DNA of 64,000 nt from contig AP025179.1 in assembly GCA_021654635.1 (NCBI GenBank), positions 930,001 to 994,000 on the forward strand, given 5' to 3'. Shown here one piece after another: positions 27,301-36,570 of this stretch. The translations under genes were made by a program, and so were the position numbers. Numbering within the stretch: position 1 is the stretch's first letter; each line of letters begins with the position of its first letter. Source of the DNA: Mycobacterium kiyosense. Lineage in GTDB: Bacteria > Actinomycetota > Actinomycetes > Mycobacteriales > Mycobacteriaceae. The notes under the pieces were generated by a model. That model did not search any database. It saw only the letters and a list, made by a program, of their open reading frames with translations, and was not told the DNA's origin.

Positions 27301-30300
27301 ATGAGCGCAGATACGGTGAATTGGAGCGACCTGGGCGTGAACGAGCTGCCGACCGGAACGGTGACGCTGCTGCTCGCCGACATCGAGGGGTCGACCCGAC
27401 TGTGGGAAACCCAGCCCGAGCAGATGGCGTCCGCCGTCGCGCGGTTGGATCGCACGCTGGGTGATCTCGTCACCACCCACCACGGCGTGCGCCCGATCGA
27501 ACAGGGCGAGGGTGACAGCTTCGTGATCGCCTTCAGTCGCGCCGCCGACGCGGTGGCCTGTGCGGTCGATCTGCAGCGGGCCCCGTTGCAACCGATCCGG
27601 TTGCGTATCGGCATGCATACCGGCGACGTCCAGCTGCGCGATCCGGTGAGCGGGGATGCGAACTACGTCGGGCCGGCGATCAACCGGGCCGGCCGGCTGC
27701 GTGATCTGGCGCACGGGGGACAGACGGTGCTGTCCAGCGCGACCGAGGCGATGGTCCTCGACAACCTGCCCGCGCAGGCGTGGCTCACCGATCTGGGCAC
27801 CTATCGGCTTCGCGATCTGCCGCGCCCGGAGCAAGTTCTGCAGCTGTGCCACCCGGAGCTCGGTAACGAGTTCCCGCCCTTACGTACACCGAAAACTGGT
27901 GCAGTACATAATCTTCCAGCGCAGCTGACCAGCTTCATCGGGCGCGGTGAACAACTGGCCGAGATACGGCGCATGTTGGGCACCAGCCGGCTGGTGACGT
28001 TGACGGGTGCCGGCGGCGTAGGGAAAACCCGGCTGGCCATCGAGGTCGCCGGTGGGTTGGCCACCGAGCCGACGGGTGCGCTGTGGTTCGTCGACCTGGC
28101 GCCGATCGCCGATTCCGACATCGTGGCGATCGCCGCGGCGCGGGCGCTGGGCCTGCCCGACCAGCCGGGCCGCTCCACCACGGAGACGCTGGTGGGCTTC
28201 ATCGGGGACCGTCAGATGCTGATCGTGCTGGACAACTGCGAGCACCTGTTGGACGCGACGGCGGCGCTGGTGGGGGCGCTGCTCAGCGCGTGCGCGGGGC
28301 TGCGGTTGCTGGTGACCAGCCGGGAGCCGATCGGCGTGGCAGGCGAGGCGATCTGGCGGGTGCCGTCGCTGTCGCTGAACGACGAGGCGGTCGACCTGTT
28401 CGTCGACCGGGCTCGACTGGTCCGGCCCGAGTTCCGCCTCGCCGACCAGCGCGACGTGGTCTGCGACATCTGCAGTCGGCTGGACGGGATGCCGCTGGCC
28501 ATCGAACTGGCGGCCGCGCGGGTGCGCGCGCTGTCCGTGGACGAGATCCGCGACAGCCTGCACGACCGTTTCCGGCTGTTGACCGGCACCACTCGCGCCG
28601 CGGTGCGGCGTCAGCAGACGCTGCGGGCTTCGGTCGACTGGTCGCACGCGTTGTTGACCGAATCGGAACGGGTGCTGTTCCGGCGACTGGCGGCGTTCGT
28701 CGGCGGCTTCGATCTGGCAGCGGTGCGTGCCGTTGCCGGGGGTAGCGAGGTCGAGCGTTACCAGGTGCTCGACCAGCTCACCTTGCTGGTGGACAAGTCG
28801 CTGGTAGTTGCCGAAAGCCCTAGTGGTGCAACGCGATACCGGATGTTGGAGACGGTGCGCCAGTACGCGCTGGAGAAGCTCGGTGAGTCGGGCGAAGGTG
28901 ACGACGTACGAGCGCGTCACCGTGACCACTATCTGGAAGTCGCGGCGTCGCTGGAAAACGGGGCGGCCGATCAACAGCAGATCGACCGGGTGGCTGTCGA
29001 GATCGATAATCTGCGTGCGGTTCTCGCCTGGAGCGTGGACCAGGGTGACAGCGACAGCGCCTTGCGGTTGGCGTCGGCGCTGGTGCCGCTGTGGTTGATC
29101 AGCGGGCGGGTACGCGAGGCGCTGATGGCGTGGTTCGATGCGGCGCTGGGCCAAAATGAAGGCGCCGCAGCAACATCCGCGGTTCGCGCTCGTGCCCTCG
29201 CCGACCGCGCCCTGCTGCACACCTGGGCGATCGGGGTGGACAGCGCGACGTGGGCCGAACAAGCCGTGACGATGGCTCGCGAAATCGGCGACCCGGCGCT
29301 GCTTGCCCGTGCGCTCACGGCCTGCGGGGTGATGACCGCCTATGGTGGCCAAGACGGCCGGCAGTATTTCGACGAGGCGTTCGGTTTGGCCCGCCCGCTG
29401 GGCGACAAGTGGCTGATTGTCCAGCTGTTGGGGTGGCAAACGAACTTGGCTTTCATGAACGGTGACGTTCCGGCCGCTCGCAAGTTCGGAGAAGAAGGGG
29501 AGCAGCTGGCGGAGGTCGTCGGTGATCGCTTCACCCGCCGACAGTGTTGCAACTGGCTGGGCTGGGCTCGAACTGTCAGCGGAGATCTCGCGGGCGCGAT
29601 CGACCAGCTGCGGGGCGTCGAAGCGGACGCGGAGGCGGCCGGCGACGGTATGTGGTGGACGGTGAGCAGGCACATGCTCGGATTAGCCCATGCGTACCGA
29701 GGCGACCTCGAGACCGCTCTGGGCATCTTCGACGAAAGTATGCCGATCCTTGCCGAGATGGGTGACCTTTGGCTCGGTAACGGCAACGGTGTGCACGCCG
29801 CGGCGATGCTGGCGGCGGGGGAGGTGCTCGAGGCGGACCGGCTGAGTGAATTGTGCCGCCAGCAGTTGAACGCTAACCCGATACACCAGTGGATGCACAC
29901 CTATCTACGGGCCGAAGTCGCGCTGGCTCAGGGCGACCCGGCCGGGGCGCACCGGTGGGCTGATGAGTCGGTCTCGGTGTCCTCCGGCTGGTACCGGGTG
30001 TTGGCGCTTGAGGCCCGCACCCGGGTGGCGATCGCGCGGGGGGAATACGAGCAGGCCGAGCGCGATGCCCACGAGGCGTTGTCGCTGGCGGCGAATCTGG
30101 GCGCGTTGCTCGGAATTCCGGATATCTTCGAGCTGCTGGCGATACTCGCCGGCCAGGCCGAGCGGCGTGCTGAAGCGTGCCGGCTGTTCGGCGCCGCTGC
30201 CGCGCTCCGGCAGCGGATGGGCGCGGTCCGGTTCAAGGTGCACGACGCCGCGCCCGACGATGCGGTCGCTCGGTTACGGGATGCCTTCGGCGACAACGAA

Positions 30301-30588
30301 TTCGACGTCGCATACGCCGAGGGCGCCGCGATGTCCACCGAGGATTCGATCGCTTATGCGCAACGGGGCCGCGGGGAGCGGCGCCGTCCGTCCACCGGTT
30401 GGGCGTCGCTCACCCCGACCGAGTGCGCCGTCGTCGGCCTGGTCAGCGAGGGACTGGGGAACAAAGCAATCGCCGCAAGGCTTTTCGTCTCGCTGCGGAC
30501 GGTGGAGAGCCACCTCACCCATGTGTATACGAAGCTCGGATTGTCATCCCGGGTCCAGCTGGTGCAGGAGGCCGCTCGCCATTCGTGA
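27301..30588 (+). CDS. Cyclase-like / NB-ATPase / LuxR transcriptional regulator (Rv0386, Rv1358, Rv2488c family)
   Basis: The 1095-residue protein has, in order, a class III cyclase domain (about residues 18-180), an NB-ARC/AAA-type ATPase (Walker A GAGGVGKT at 236-243, Walker B LIVLDNCEHLL near 308), a helical TPR-like region and a C-terminal LuxR helix-turn-helix (last 60 residues, with LTPTECAVVGLVSEGLGNKA). In the cyclase, metal aspartates D27 and D72 and transition-state N128 and R132 are kept. The purine-selecting Lys and Asp are Gln68 and Asn121, the noncanonical pair described for Rv0386, so activity may be weak or altered. ATG 27301 is preferred. The amidase gene begins 13 bp downstream. 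Confidence 0.88.
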   Translation: MSADTVNWSDLGVNELPTGTVTLLLADIEGSTRLWETQPEQMASAVARLDRTLGDLVTTHHGVRPIEQGEGDSFVIAFSRAADAVACAVDLQRAPLQPIRLRIGMHTGDVQLRDPVSGDANYVGPAINRAGRLRDLAHGGQTVLSSATEAMVLDNLPAQAWLTDLGTYRLRDLPRPEQVLQLCHPELGNEFPPLRTPKTGAVHNLPAQLTSFIGRGEQLAEIRRMLGTSRLVTLTGAGGVGKTRLAIEVAGGLATEPTGALWFVDLAPIADSDIVAIAAARALGLPDQPGRSTTETLVGFIGDRQMLIVLDNCEHLLDATAALVGALLSACAGLRLLVTSREPIGVAGEAIWRVPSLSLNDEAVDLFVDRARLVRPEFRLADQRDVVCDICSRLDGMPLAIELAAARVRALSVDEIRDSLHDRFRLLTGTTRAAVRRQQTLRASVDWSHALLTESERVLFRRLAAFVGGFDLAAVRAVAGGSEVERYQVLDQLTLLVDKSLVVAESPSGATRYRMLETVRQYALEKLGESGEGDDVRARHRDHYLEVAASLENGAADQQQIDRVAVEIDNLRAVLAWSVDQGDSDSALRLASALVPLWLISGRVREALMAWFDAALGQNEGAAATSAVRARALADRALLHTWAIGVDSATWAEQAVTMAREIGDPALLARALTACGVMTAYGGQDGRQYFDEAFGLARPLGDKWLIVQLLGWQTNLAFMNGDVPAARKFGEEGEQLAEVVGDRFTRRQCCNWLGWARTVSGDLAGAIDQLRGVEADAEAAGDGMWWTVSRHMLGLAHAYRGDLETALGIFDESMPILAEMGDLWLGNGNGVHAAAMLAAGEVLEADRLSELCRQQLNANPIHQWMHTYLRAEVALAQGDPAGAHRWADESVSVSSGWYRVLALEARTRVAIARGEYEQAERDAHEALSLAANLGALLGIPDIFELLAILAGQAERRAEACRLFGAAAALRQRMGAVRFKVHDAAPDDAVARLRDAFGDNEFDVAYAEGAAMSTEDSIAYAQRGRGERRRPSTGWASLTPTECAVVGLVSEGLGNKAIAARLFVSLRTVESHLTHVYTKLGLSSRVQLVQEAARHS

Positions 30589-30601
30589 TAGACCGAATGT
30601 T

Positions 30602-32053
30602 ATGAGTGGACTTGCCGAGGAAACCCGATGGATGGACGCCACCGATCAAGCTGCGCTGATCGCCAAGAAAGAGGTGACACCCGGCGAACTGCTGGAAGCG
30701 GCCATCGAACGCATCGAGCAATCCAACGCAACACTGAACGCTGTCGTCATCGAATGGTTCGAACACGCCCGAGCGGTCGCCGCCGACGCGGGTTTGCCGC
30801 ACGGGCCGCCGCGTCCCTTTCAAGGCGTCCCATTCCTGCTCAAGGATCTCTACACCAGCTTCGCCGGCCAGACGCTGTCCAACGGCAACGCGGCCCTCAA
30901 GGCGGCGGCCAAGATCGACACCGCCGACACCACGTTGGTATCCCGGTTCAAGGCGGCCGGACTGGTCATCGCCGGGCGAACCAACAGTCCCGAGATGGGC
31001 AGCCTGCCCACCACTCAACCTTTGGCGTGGGGGCCGACCCGTAACCCCTATGCGCTGGACCGTACCCCGGGTGGCTCCAGTGGCGGTGCGGCAGCGGCGG
31101 TCGCCGTCGGGATGGTTCCGTTCGCCAACGCCTCGGACGGCGGCGGCAGCATCCGGATCCCGGCGTCGTGCTGCGGGCTGGTCGGACTCAAGCCCAGCCA
31201 GGGCCGCATCACGGTTGGGCCGTTGCGCGCCGAGGCGGGCCTGGGCGTGGAGCTGTGTGTCAGTCGCACGGTGCGTGACACGGCGGGACTGCTGGACGCC
31301 GTGCGCGGCCCCGGGGTCGGCGACACGGTGATCGCCCCTGCGCCGCAACGGCCTTACGTCGACGAGCTCGGTGCCGACCCGGGCCGGCTTCGGGTCGGGT
31401 TGCTCGACATCCATCCGCGGGGAGGGTTCCTGCACCCGGACTGTGTGACGGCGGTGCGCTCGGCGGCCTCCATGCTGGAGGGGCTCGGGCACATCGTCGA
31501 ACCGGCGTGGCCGTCGGCCCTGGCCGACGATACGTTGCAGCAGAAGTTCATGGCGCTGTGGGCAACGCAGCTGGCGATGGCGGCGCGTGGCTTCGGCGCG
31601 ACGCTCGGCCGGGAGTTGACCGCCGACGACATCGAGCCGGTCAACTGGGTGCTGATCGAACGTGCGCGGGGGGTCAGCGCCGTCGACTACGCCGCGGCCG
31701 AGAACGCGGTGTACGCCTTCCGTCGGGCACTGCAACAGTGGTGGGCCGACGGTTGGGACCTGCTGCTCACCCCCACGGTCGCCGAACCGCCGTTGCCGTT
31801 GGCCGAGTTCGAGAACAAGCCCGAGCACCCGACCGCGCCGATGCGCCGTGGCGGCGAGTTCGCGGCGTTCACGCCGCCTTTCAACATGAGCGGGCAGCCG
31901 GCCATCAGCCTGCCGCTGCACCGCAACGGCGACGGGCTGCCCATCGGCATCCAGTTGGCCGCCGCTTACGGCCGGGAGGATGTCCTGATTCGCGTTGCGG
32001 CCCAACTGGAATCCGCTCACCCCTGGTCGTCCTGTCGACCGCCGCTGGCCTGA
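30602..32053 (+). CDS. Amidase signature family hydrolase
   Basis: The 483-residue enzyme has the complete Ser-cisSer-Lys triad: K81 (FLLKDLYT), S159 in the GGSSGG loop and S183 in [11 protein letters not shown]. It hydrolyses amides, or an aryl or alkyl amide relative; the exact substrate cannot be read. ATG 30602 lies 13 bp after the regulator stop, while the open frame upstream overlaps the regulator and is not used. This spacing suggests co-transcription with the regulator gene and possibly with the acyl-CoA operon 106 bp downstream. Confidence 0.9.
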   Translation: MSGLAEETRWMDATDQAALIAKKEVTPGELLEAAIERIEQSNATLNAVVIEWFEHARAVAADAGLPHGPPRPFQGVPFLLKDLYTSFAGQTLSNGNAALKAAAKIDTADTTLVSRFKAAGLVIAGRTNSPEMGSLPTTQPLAWGPTRNPYALDRTPGGSSGGAAAAVAVGMVPFANASDGGGSIRIPASCCGLVGLKPSQGRITVGPLRAEAGLGVELCVSRTVRDTAGLLDAVRGPGVGDTVIAPAPQRPYVDELGADPGRLRVGLLDIHPRGGFLHPDCVTAVRSAASMLEGLGHIVEPAWPSALADDTLQQKFMALWATQLAMAARGFGATLGRELTADDIEPVNWVLIERARGVSAVDYAAAENAVYAFRRALQQWWADGWDLLLTPTVAEPPLPLAEFENKPEHPTAPMRRGGEFAAFTPPFNMSGQPAISLPLHRNGDGLPIGIQLAAAYGREDVLIRVAAQLESAHPWSSCRPPLA

Positions 32054-32159
32054 GTGTCGCCGCGCTCATCGGTCGAACCCGATCGGCGGTCTGGTTGCTG
32101 CCGGCCGCCGGCGCGTGGGTGCCGGCAGTCGATCGGCCGCCGGCCGCTAGTGTCGCTGT

Positions 32160-33338
32160 GTGGACTTCGAGCTCGACGACGAGCAGCGGGCCTGGCTGGC
32201 CGAGGTGCGTCAGTTCCTCGCGGACAACGTCACGGCAGCGCTGCGCGCCGAGATGGCCGAGCATGACCTCGAATTCCAGGGCGGTGAACTTTCGGCTTTT
32301 CGCCGCAAAATCGGTGCACGCGGCTGGTTCGGGCTGAACTGGCCCCGCGAGTACGGCGGCCTCGGGCTGACGGCCACCCACCAGCACCTGTTGATGAGTG
32401 AGTTCGAGTACGCGGGCGTCCCGGGCCCGGACCTGACCGTCACCTCGGTGGCACCGATGATCATGCGGCACGGCACCGAGCAGAACAAGAAGGAATTCCT
32501 GCCGCCGATCGCCCGCGGCGAAATCATCTGTGCGGTGGGTTATTCCGAGCCCAATGCCGGCACTGACCTGGCCGGCTTGAAGACGCGCGCGGTCCGGGAC
32601 GGCGACCAGTGGGTGATCACCGGGTCCAAGATCTGGAACAGTGGGGCACAGCGCTGCACGCACGAATGGCTTTGCGTCCGGACCGATCCCGACGCGCCGC
32701 GGCACCGCGGGATCTCGGTGATCATGGTCCCCATCGACACGCCCGGCATCGAGATCCATCCGCTCTACGCGTGGTCGGGTTATCGCACCAACGAGACATT
32801 CTTCCGCGACGTACGGGTGCCCGTCACCAACCTGATCGGGGAGGTCAACCGCGGCTGGACCTACATCACCGGCGCGCTGGACTTGGAGCGTGGTGCGCTG
32901 ACCAATGCAGGCGATCTGCGCCGAGCCCTCGACGAGTTGGTGGCGTTGGCGTCCCGACCGTGCCGCGACGGTTTCGTGCCGGCCGGCGACCCTGCGTTTC
33001 GCCGGCGCCTGGCCCAAGCCGAGGCCGACGTGGAAGTGGCGAAACTGATGGGCTACGAAGCCGCCTCGTTGCTGGACTCCGGACGGATACCCACCGTCGA
33101 GGTCAGCGTCGAGAAGATCTTCACCAGCGAATTACGGCAGCGCATCGCGGATTTGGCGATCGACCTGCTCGGTCCCGACGGACTGCTGGCGCATCGCAGC
33201 GCCGACGCGCCCGCGGCCGGCTTCTTCGAGCGGCTGTACCGGGTGGCACCGCTGATGCGGTTCGGCGGCGGCACCAACGAGGTGCTGCGGGATGTGATCG
33301 CCCAGCGCGGTCACGCAATGCCCTCCTACGGCAGGTGA
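32160..33338 (+). CDS. Acyl-CoA dehydrogenase, FadE26/FadE28-like subunit
   Basis: The 392-residue flavoenzyme has the FAD/acyl-binding loop GYSEPNAGTDLA (near residues 125-136) and the C-terminal FGGGTNEVLRD. In standard medium-chain enzymes the last motif carries the catalytic Glu (YEGT); here it is GGGT, as in mycobacterial heteromeric FadE proteins, where the base sits elsewhere. It starts at GTG 32160 in a tight operon. Together with the next, shorter FadE it probably forms an alpha2beta2 enzyme of the ChsE type acting on bulky steroid-like acyl-CoA. The specific substrate is unknown. Confidence 0.88.
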   Translation: MDFELDDEQRAWLAEVRQFLADNVTAALRAEMAEHDLEFQGGELSAFRRKIGARGWFGLNWPREYGGLGLTATHQHLLMSEFEYAGVPGPDLTVTSVAPMIMRHGTEQNKKEFLPPIARGEIICAVGYSEPNAGTDLAGLKTRAVRDGDQWVITGSKIWNSGAQRCTHEWLCVRTDPDAPRHRGISVIMVPIDTPGIEIHPLYAWSGYRTNETFFRDVRVPVTNLIGEVNRGWTYITGALDLERGALTNAGDLRRALDELVALASRPCRDGFVPAGDPAFRRRLAQAEADVEVAKLMGYEAASLLDSGRIPTVEVSVEKIFTSELRQRIADLAIDLLGPDGLLAHRSADAPAAGFFERLYRVAPLMRFGGGTNEVLRDVIAQRGHAMPSYGR

Positions 33339-33342
33339 CCGC

Positions 33343-34455
33343 ATGCGACTGATACCCGATCAGGATGAGCAGGATCTGGCCGCCATGTGCCGCAAGGTAT
33401 TGAGCGCCGCCGGTCCCGCGACAGTGCCGCGTGCACCGCACGGCAACGACCACGTAACACCGGGACTTTGGAAATCGTTGGCCGAAGCGGGTCTGCTCGG
33501 ACTGCCGATCGAGGAGCGACTCGGCGGATCCGGCGGCACCCTGTCCGAATTCGGCGTCTTCTGCGTCGAAGCCGGACGGGCGTTGTGCCCCATGGGTGTG
33601 CACAGCAGCACGCATGCCGCGCTGGCCGTCGACTGGCTGGGTGGTTCGGCAGCGCGCGAAACCTGGCTGCCGGCGCTGGCGTCGGGCACTGCACGCGCGA
33701 CGACCGCGCTGTACAACCCGCGGGACGCCGCTGATGTCACCCCGAGGTTGCGCGCCCGCGCCGACGGCGACGGGCGCTGGCTGTTAACCGGTCGCCTGGA
33801 CTTCGTCAGCGACGCCGCTGCGGCCGACCTGATTGTCGTCACCGCCGATACCGGTTCAGCGACAATGGGTTTCGTTGTCGACACCGCCGACCTGCGGGTC
33901 CAGCCACTCGCCCTGATGGGCGGGTATCGGGCGTTCGCGGTGGAGTTGCACGATGTGCTCGTCGACGACCACCGCCGCGTCCTGGGTGAGCTGGCCGGCC
34001 CGGAGCTGCGCCGGGTGGTCAACGCGGCGGTGGCGCTGTTGAGCCTTGATTTGGTCGGCGTGGCCGACGCGGTGCTGCAACGTACCGTCGAGTACACCAA
34101 GATGCGCGAACAGTTCGGCCGTCCGATCGCCTCCTTCCAGGCGGCCCAGCATCTGGTGGCGGACATGCACATCGCGCTGGCGGCGGCGAGGTTGGCCGCT
34201 CACTCCGCGGTGTTCTGGATCGGTCGCGGCCGCACGGCCACCCGCGAGACCGCGATCGCCAGGATGCAGGCGTGCCGGGTCAAGCAGATCACGCTGGATG
34301 CCCACCAGTTGCACGGCGGCATGGGCTACGTCGTCGACACCGACCTGCACCTGTTCTCCGAACGCGCGCGCATCCTCGCGACGGTCGGGGGCGGCGCCGA
34401 CGAAGCCGCGAGATGGCTTGACGCAGAGATGAATTGGGAGGGCATGGGTGACTGA
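33343..34455 (+). CDS. Acyl-CoA dehydrogenase, FadE27/FadE29-like subunit
   Basis: The 370-residue protein starts 4 bp after the preceding FadE. The C-terminal ACAD domain is clear (TKMREQFGRPIASFQAAQHLVADM, in the AQH helix, and HGGMGYVVDTDLHLF), whereas the N-terminal half is divergent and lacks the full acyl-binding loop. That asymmetry is the pattern of the partner subunit in ChsE-type heterotetramers, where only one subunit of each pair holds a complete active site. It overlaps the start of the next gene by 8 bp. Confidence 0.87.
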   Translation: MRLIPDQDEQDLAAMCRKVLSAAGPATVPRAPHGNDHVTPGLWKSLAEAGLLGLPIEERLGGSGGTLSEFGVFCVEAGRALCPMGVHSSTHAALAVDWLGGSAARETWLPALASGTARATTALYNPRDAADVTPRLRARADGDGRWLLTGRLDFVSDAAAADLIVVTADTGSATMGFVVDTADLRVQPLALMGGYRAFAVELHDVLVDDHRRVLGELAGPELRRVVNAAVALLSLDLVGVADAVLQRTVEYTKMREQFGRPIASFQAAQHLVADMHIALAAARLAAHSAVFWIGRGRTATRETAIARMQACRVKQITLDAHQLHGGMGYVVDTDLHLFSERARILATVGGGADEAARWLDAEMNWEGMGD

Positions 34456-34948
34456 AAGCCTCATCGATCCGGACTCGATGGCGCGCGTCGGCAGCGTGGT
34501 AGCCACCGCCGTCGGCGAGGTGAGCAGGCGGGACTGGCAACGGTGGGCCGCCGCGGTCGGCGACCACAACCCGTTGTGGTTCGAACCCGAATACGCACGC
34601 GCACATGGTTACCGAGACATCGTCTGCCCACCGCTTTACCTGCAGTACGCCGTCCTGGGCGTCACCAGCCTGGACGAGCTGCGACCCGACGGGTCATCCG
34701 GCGCCACCACCGGCAGCCTGGCTTTCCCGCGCGCTCCGCGGCGGATGGCCGGCGGCGAGAGCACCACCTTCCACGCCCCGGCCTATCACCACGACCAGGT
34801 ACAGCTGGTGCGGACCATCGACTCGATCGTGGAAAAGGAAGGCAGATCAGGCCGATTCGTCCTGGTGACCTGGAGTGCCGAATACCGCAATCAGGGTGGC
34901 GAGCTTCTTGCCGAAACCACCACGTCGATGATCGCGAGGCCCGCGTGA
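34448..34948 (+). CDS. MaoC-like hotdog protein, ChsH2 N-domain type
   Basis: The 166-residue hotdog-fold protein has VGDHNPLWFEPEYARAHGY near residues 37-55. The hydratase motif keeps Asp and Asn, but the catalytic His after NPL is Trp, so it may be the non-catalytic partner. In the cholesterol igr operon, ChsH2 has such a MaoC domain fused to a DUF35 domain; here the MaoC part is a separate gene and the DUF35 protein is encoded two genes later. It starts at GTG 34448, and a GTGA overlap with the next gene implies coupled translation and a heteromeric complex. Confidence 0.85.
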   Translation: MTESLIDPDSMARVGSVVATAVGEVSRRDWQRWAAAVGDHNPLWFEPEYARAHGYRDIVCPPLYLQYAVLGVTSLDELRPDGSSGATTGSLAFPRAPRRMAGGESTTFHAPAYHHDQVQLVRTIDSIVEKEGRSGRFVLVTWSAEYRNQGGELLAETTTSMIARPA

Positions 34949-35370
34949 CCGGGCAGCTATACTATGAGGACGTCGAAACCGGTTCGGCGATAACCACATT
35001 GACCGTGACGGTGACCGAGACGCAGATGTTCTTGTTCAGCGCCGCGACCTATAACGGGCACCGCATCCACTACGACAAGGATTGGGCGCGCGACGTCGAA
35101 GGCTACGACAACGTCCTGGTCCAGGGGCCGCTCCAGGCGGCCTTGTTGTCGCGGGCGCTGACCGACTGGGTCGGCGGCGACGGCAGACTGGTCCGGTTCT
35201 CGGTGCAGAACCGCGCCGTCGCATACCCGGGTCAGGAGTTGACGTTCGGTGGCGTCGTGACCGGCAAGGCGGACGGCCTGGTGGACCTGGACGTCTTCTG
35301 CCGGCGCGGCGACGACGTGTTGATGCCCGGCACTGCGACCGTCGCACTGCCGCACCGGGCCGGCCGATGA
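34945..35370 (+). CDS. MaoC-like enoyl-CoA hydratase, ChsH1 type
   Basis: The 141-residue hotdog hydratase has the SAATYNGHRIHYDKDWARDV segment near residues 28-47, carrying the catalytic His of single-hotdog dehydratases, and VLVQGPLQAALLSRAL in the central helix. The start is GTG 34945, inside the preceding stop (GTGA), and the stop overlaps the next start (ATGA). It most likely pairs with the MaoC protein encoded just before to hydrate the enoyl-CoA made by the FadE pair. The inference rests on the igr operon model. Confidence 0.87.
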   Translation: MTGQLYYEDVETGSAITTLTVTVTETQMFLFSAATYNGHRIHYDKDWARDVEGYDNVLVQGPLQAALLSRALTDWVGGDGRLVRFSVQNRAVAYPGQELTFGGVVTGKADGLVDLDVFCRRGDDVLMPGTATVALPHRAGR

Positions 35371-36569
35371 GCGGATTGCGGGGCGAGGCGGCCATCGTCG
35401 GCATCGCGGAACTGCCCGCCGAACGCCGCCAGAGTCGGCCGCCGTCGTTCACCCTGGACCAGTACGCACTGCTGGCGAAGATGGTGATCGAGGACGCGGG
35501 CGTCGATGCGGCGGTGGTGAACGGTCTTTCGTGTCACGGCCTCGCGGAGTCGGACATGTTTGCGCCGGCCACCCTTTCGGAGTATCTGGGGATCCCGCTG
35601 GACTTCGGCGACCGAGTGGACCTGGGCGGTGCGACCGCTGCCGGCATGGTCTGGCGGGCGGCCGCGGCGGTGGAACTGGGTGTGTGCGACGCGGTGCTGG
35701 TGGTGGTTCCGGGGTCGTTGGAGATTCCGCGCTCGCAGCGCCGGCCCGGCCGCACCCTGGGCTGGTACGGGGCGTCGAGCAACAACTATGGTTCACCGCA
35801 GGCCGAGTTCGAGATCCCCTACGGCAACGTCGGACAGAACGCGCCGTACGCCCAGATAGCCCAGCGCTATGCGGCCGAATACGGCTACGATGCAGCCGCT
35901 TTGGCGCGGATCGCAGTACAGCAGCGCACCAACGCCTGCGCCCACCCGGGCGCGGTGTTCCACGGCAAGCCGCTCACCGTCGAGGATGTGCTGAGCAGCC
36001 CGGTGATCGCCGACCCGATCCGCATGCTGGAGACGGTGATGCGGGTGCAGGGTGGGGCCGGGGTGTTGGTCGCCAATGCCGATGTGGCGCGCCGTGCCCG
36101 GCACCGGCCGGTCTGGGTCAAGGGCTTCGGTGAGCACATCCGCTTCAAAACCCCCACCTACGCCGACGATCTGCTGCACACCCCGATCGGCCGCGCCGCC
36201 GAAAAGGCTTTCACGATGGCCGGTTTGGTCCGCGACGACGTTGACGTCGCTTCGATCTATGACTGCTACACCATCACCGTGCTGATGACGCTGGAAGATG
36301 CGGGCTTCTGCAGCAAAGGTGCGGGCATGAGGTGGCTCACCGAACACGACCTGACCTTCCGGGGCGATTTCCCGGTCAACACCGCCGGCGGCCAATTGTC
36401 GTTCGGACAGGCCGGGATGGCCGGCGGCATGCATCACGTGGTCGACGGCGCCCGGCAGCTCATGGGCCGGTCCGGGGATGCGCAGGTCCGCGACTGCAAC
36501 ACCGCATTCGTGACGGGCAATGGCGGCATCATGAGCGAGCAGGTTGCCCTGCTGCTGGGAGGCGACTGA
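35367..36569 (+). CDS. Thiolase-fold lipid-transfer protein, Ltp2-like aldolase
   Basis: The 400-residue thiolase-superfamily protein has a thiolase-like N-terminal domain (VDLGGATAAGMVWRAAAAVE) in which the nucleophilic Cys of true thiolases is absent. The C-terminal part has SIYDCYTITVLMTLEDAGFC and NTAGGQLSFGQAGMAGGMH in place of the usual Cys-Gly loop. Loss of the thiolase cysteines is the mark of Ltp2-type retro-aldolases, which cleave beta-hydroxy acyl-CoA in steroid side-chain removal with a DUF35 partner. ATG 35367 overlaps the previous stop. The DUF35 gene follows directly, supporting this role. Confidence 0.85.
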   Translation: MSGLRGEAAIVGIAELPAERRQSRPPSFTLDQYALLAKMVIEDAGVDAAVVNGLSCHGLAESDMFAPATLSEYLGIPLDFGDRVDLGGATAAGMVWRAAAAVELGVCDAVLVVVPGSLEIPRSQRRPGRTLGWYGASSNNYGSPQAEFEIPYGNVGQNAPYAQIAQRYAAEYGYDAAALARIAVQQRTNACAHPGAVFHGKPLTVEDVLSSPVIADPIRMLETVMRVQGGAGVLVANADVARRARHRPVWVKGFGEHIRFKTPTYADDLLHTPIGRAAEKAFTMAGLVRDDVDVASIYDCYTITVLMTLEDAGFCSKGAGMRWLTEHDLTFRGDFPVNTAGGQLSFGQAGMAGGMHHVVDGARQLMGRSGDAQVRDCNTAFVTGNGGIMSEQVALLLGGD

Positions 36570-36570
36570 G

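Noticed and set aside
27880..29673. A 597-codon open frame on the minus strand inside the LuxR-type regulator gene
   Set aside because: It is antisense to a gene with clear cyclase, ATPase and LuxR domains. Its translation is rich in Arg, His and Gln with no recognisable domain, as is typical for shadow frames in GC-rich DNA.
30515..32020. A 501-codon minus-strand frame opposite the amidase
   Set aside because: Antisense to a gene with an intact catalytic triad; composition is shadow-like and there is no ribosome-binding site.
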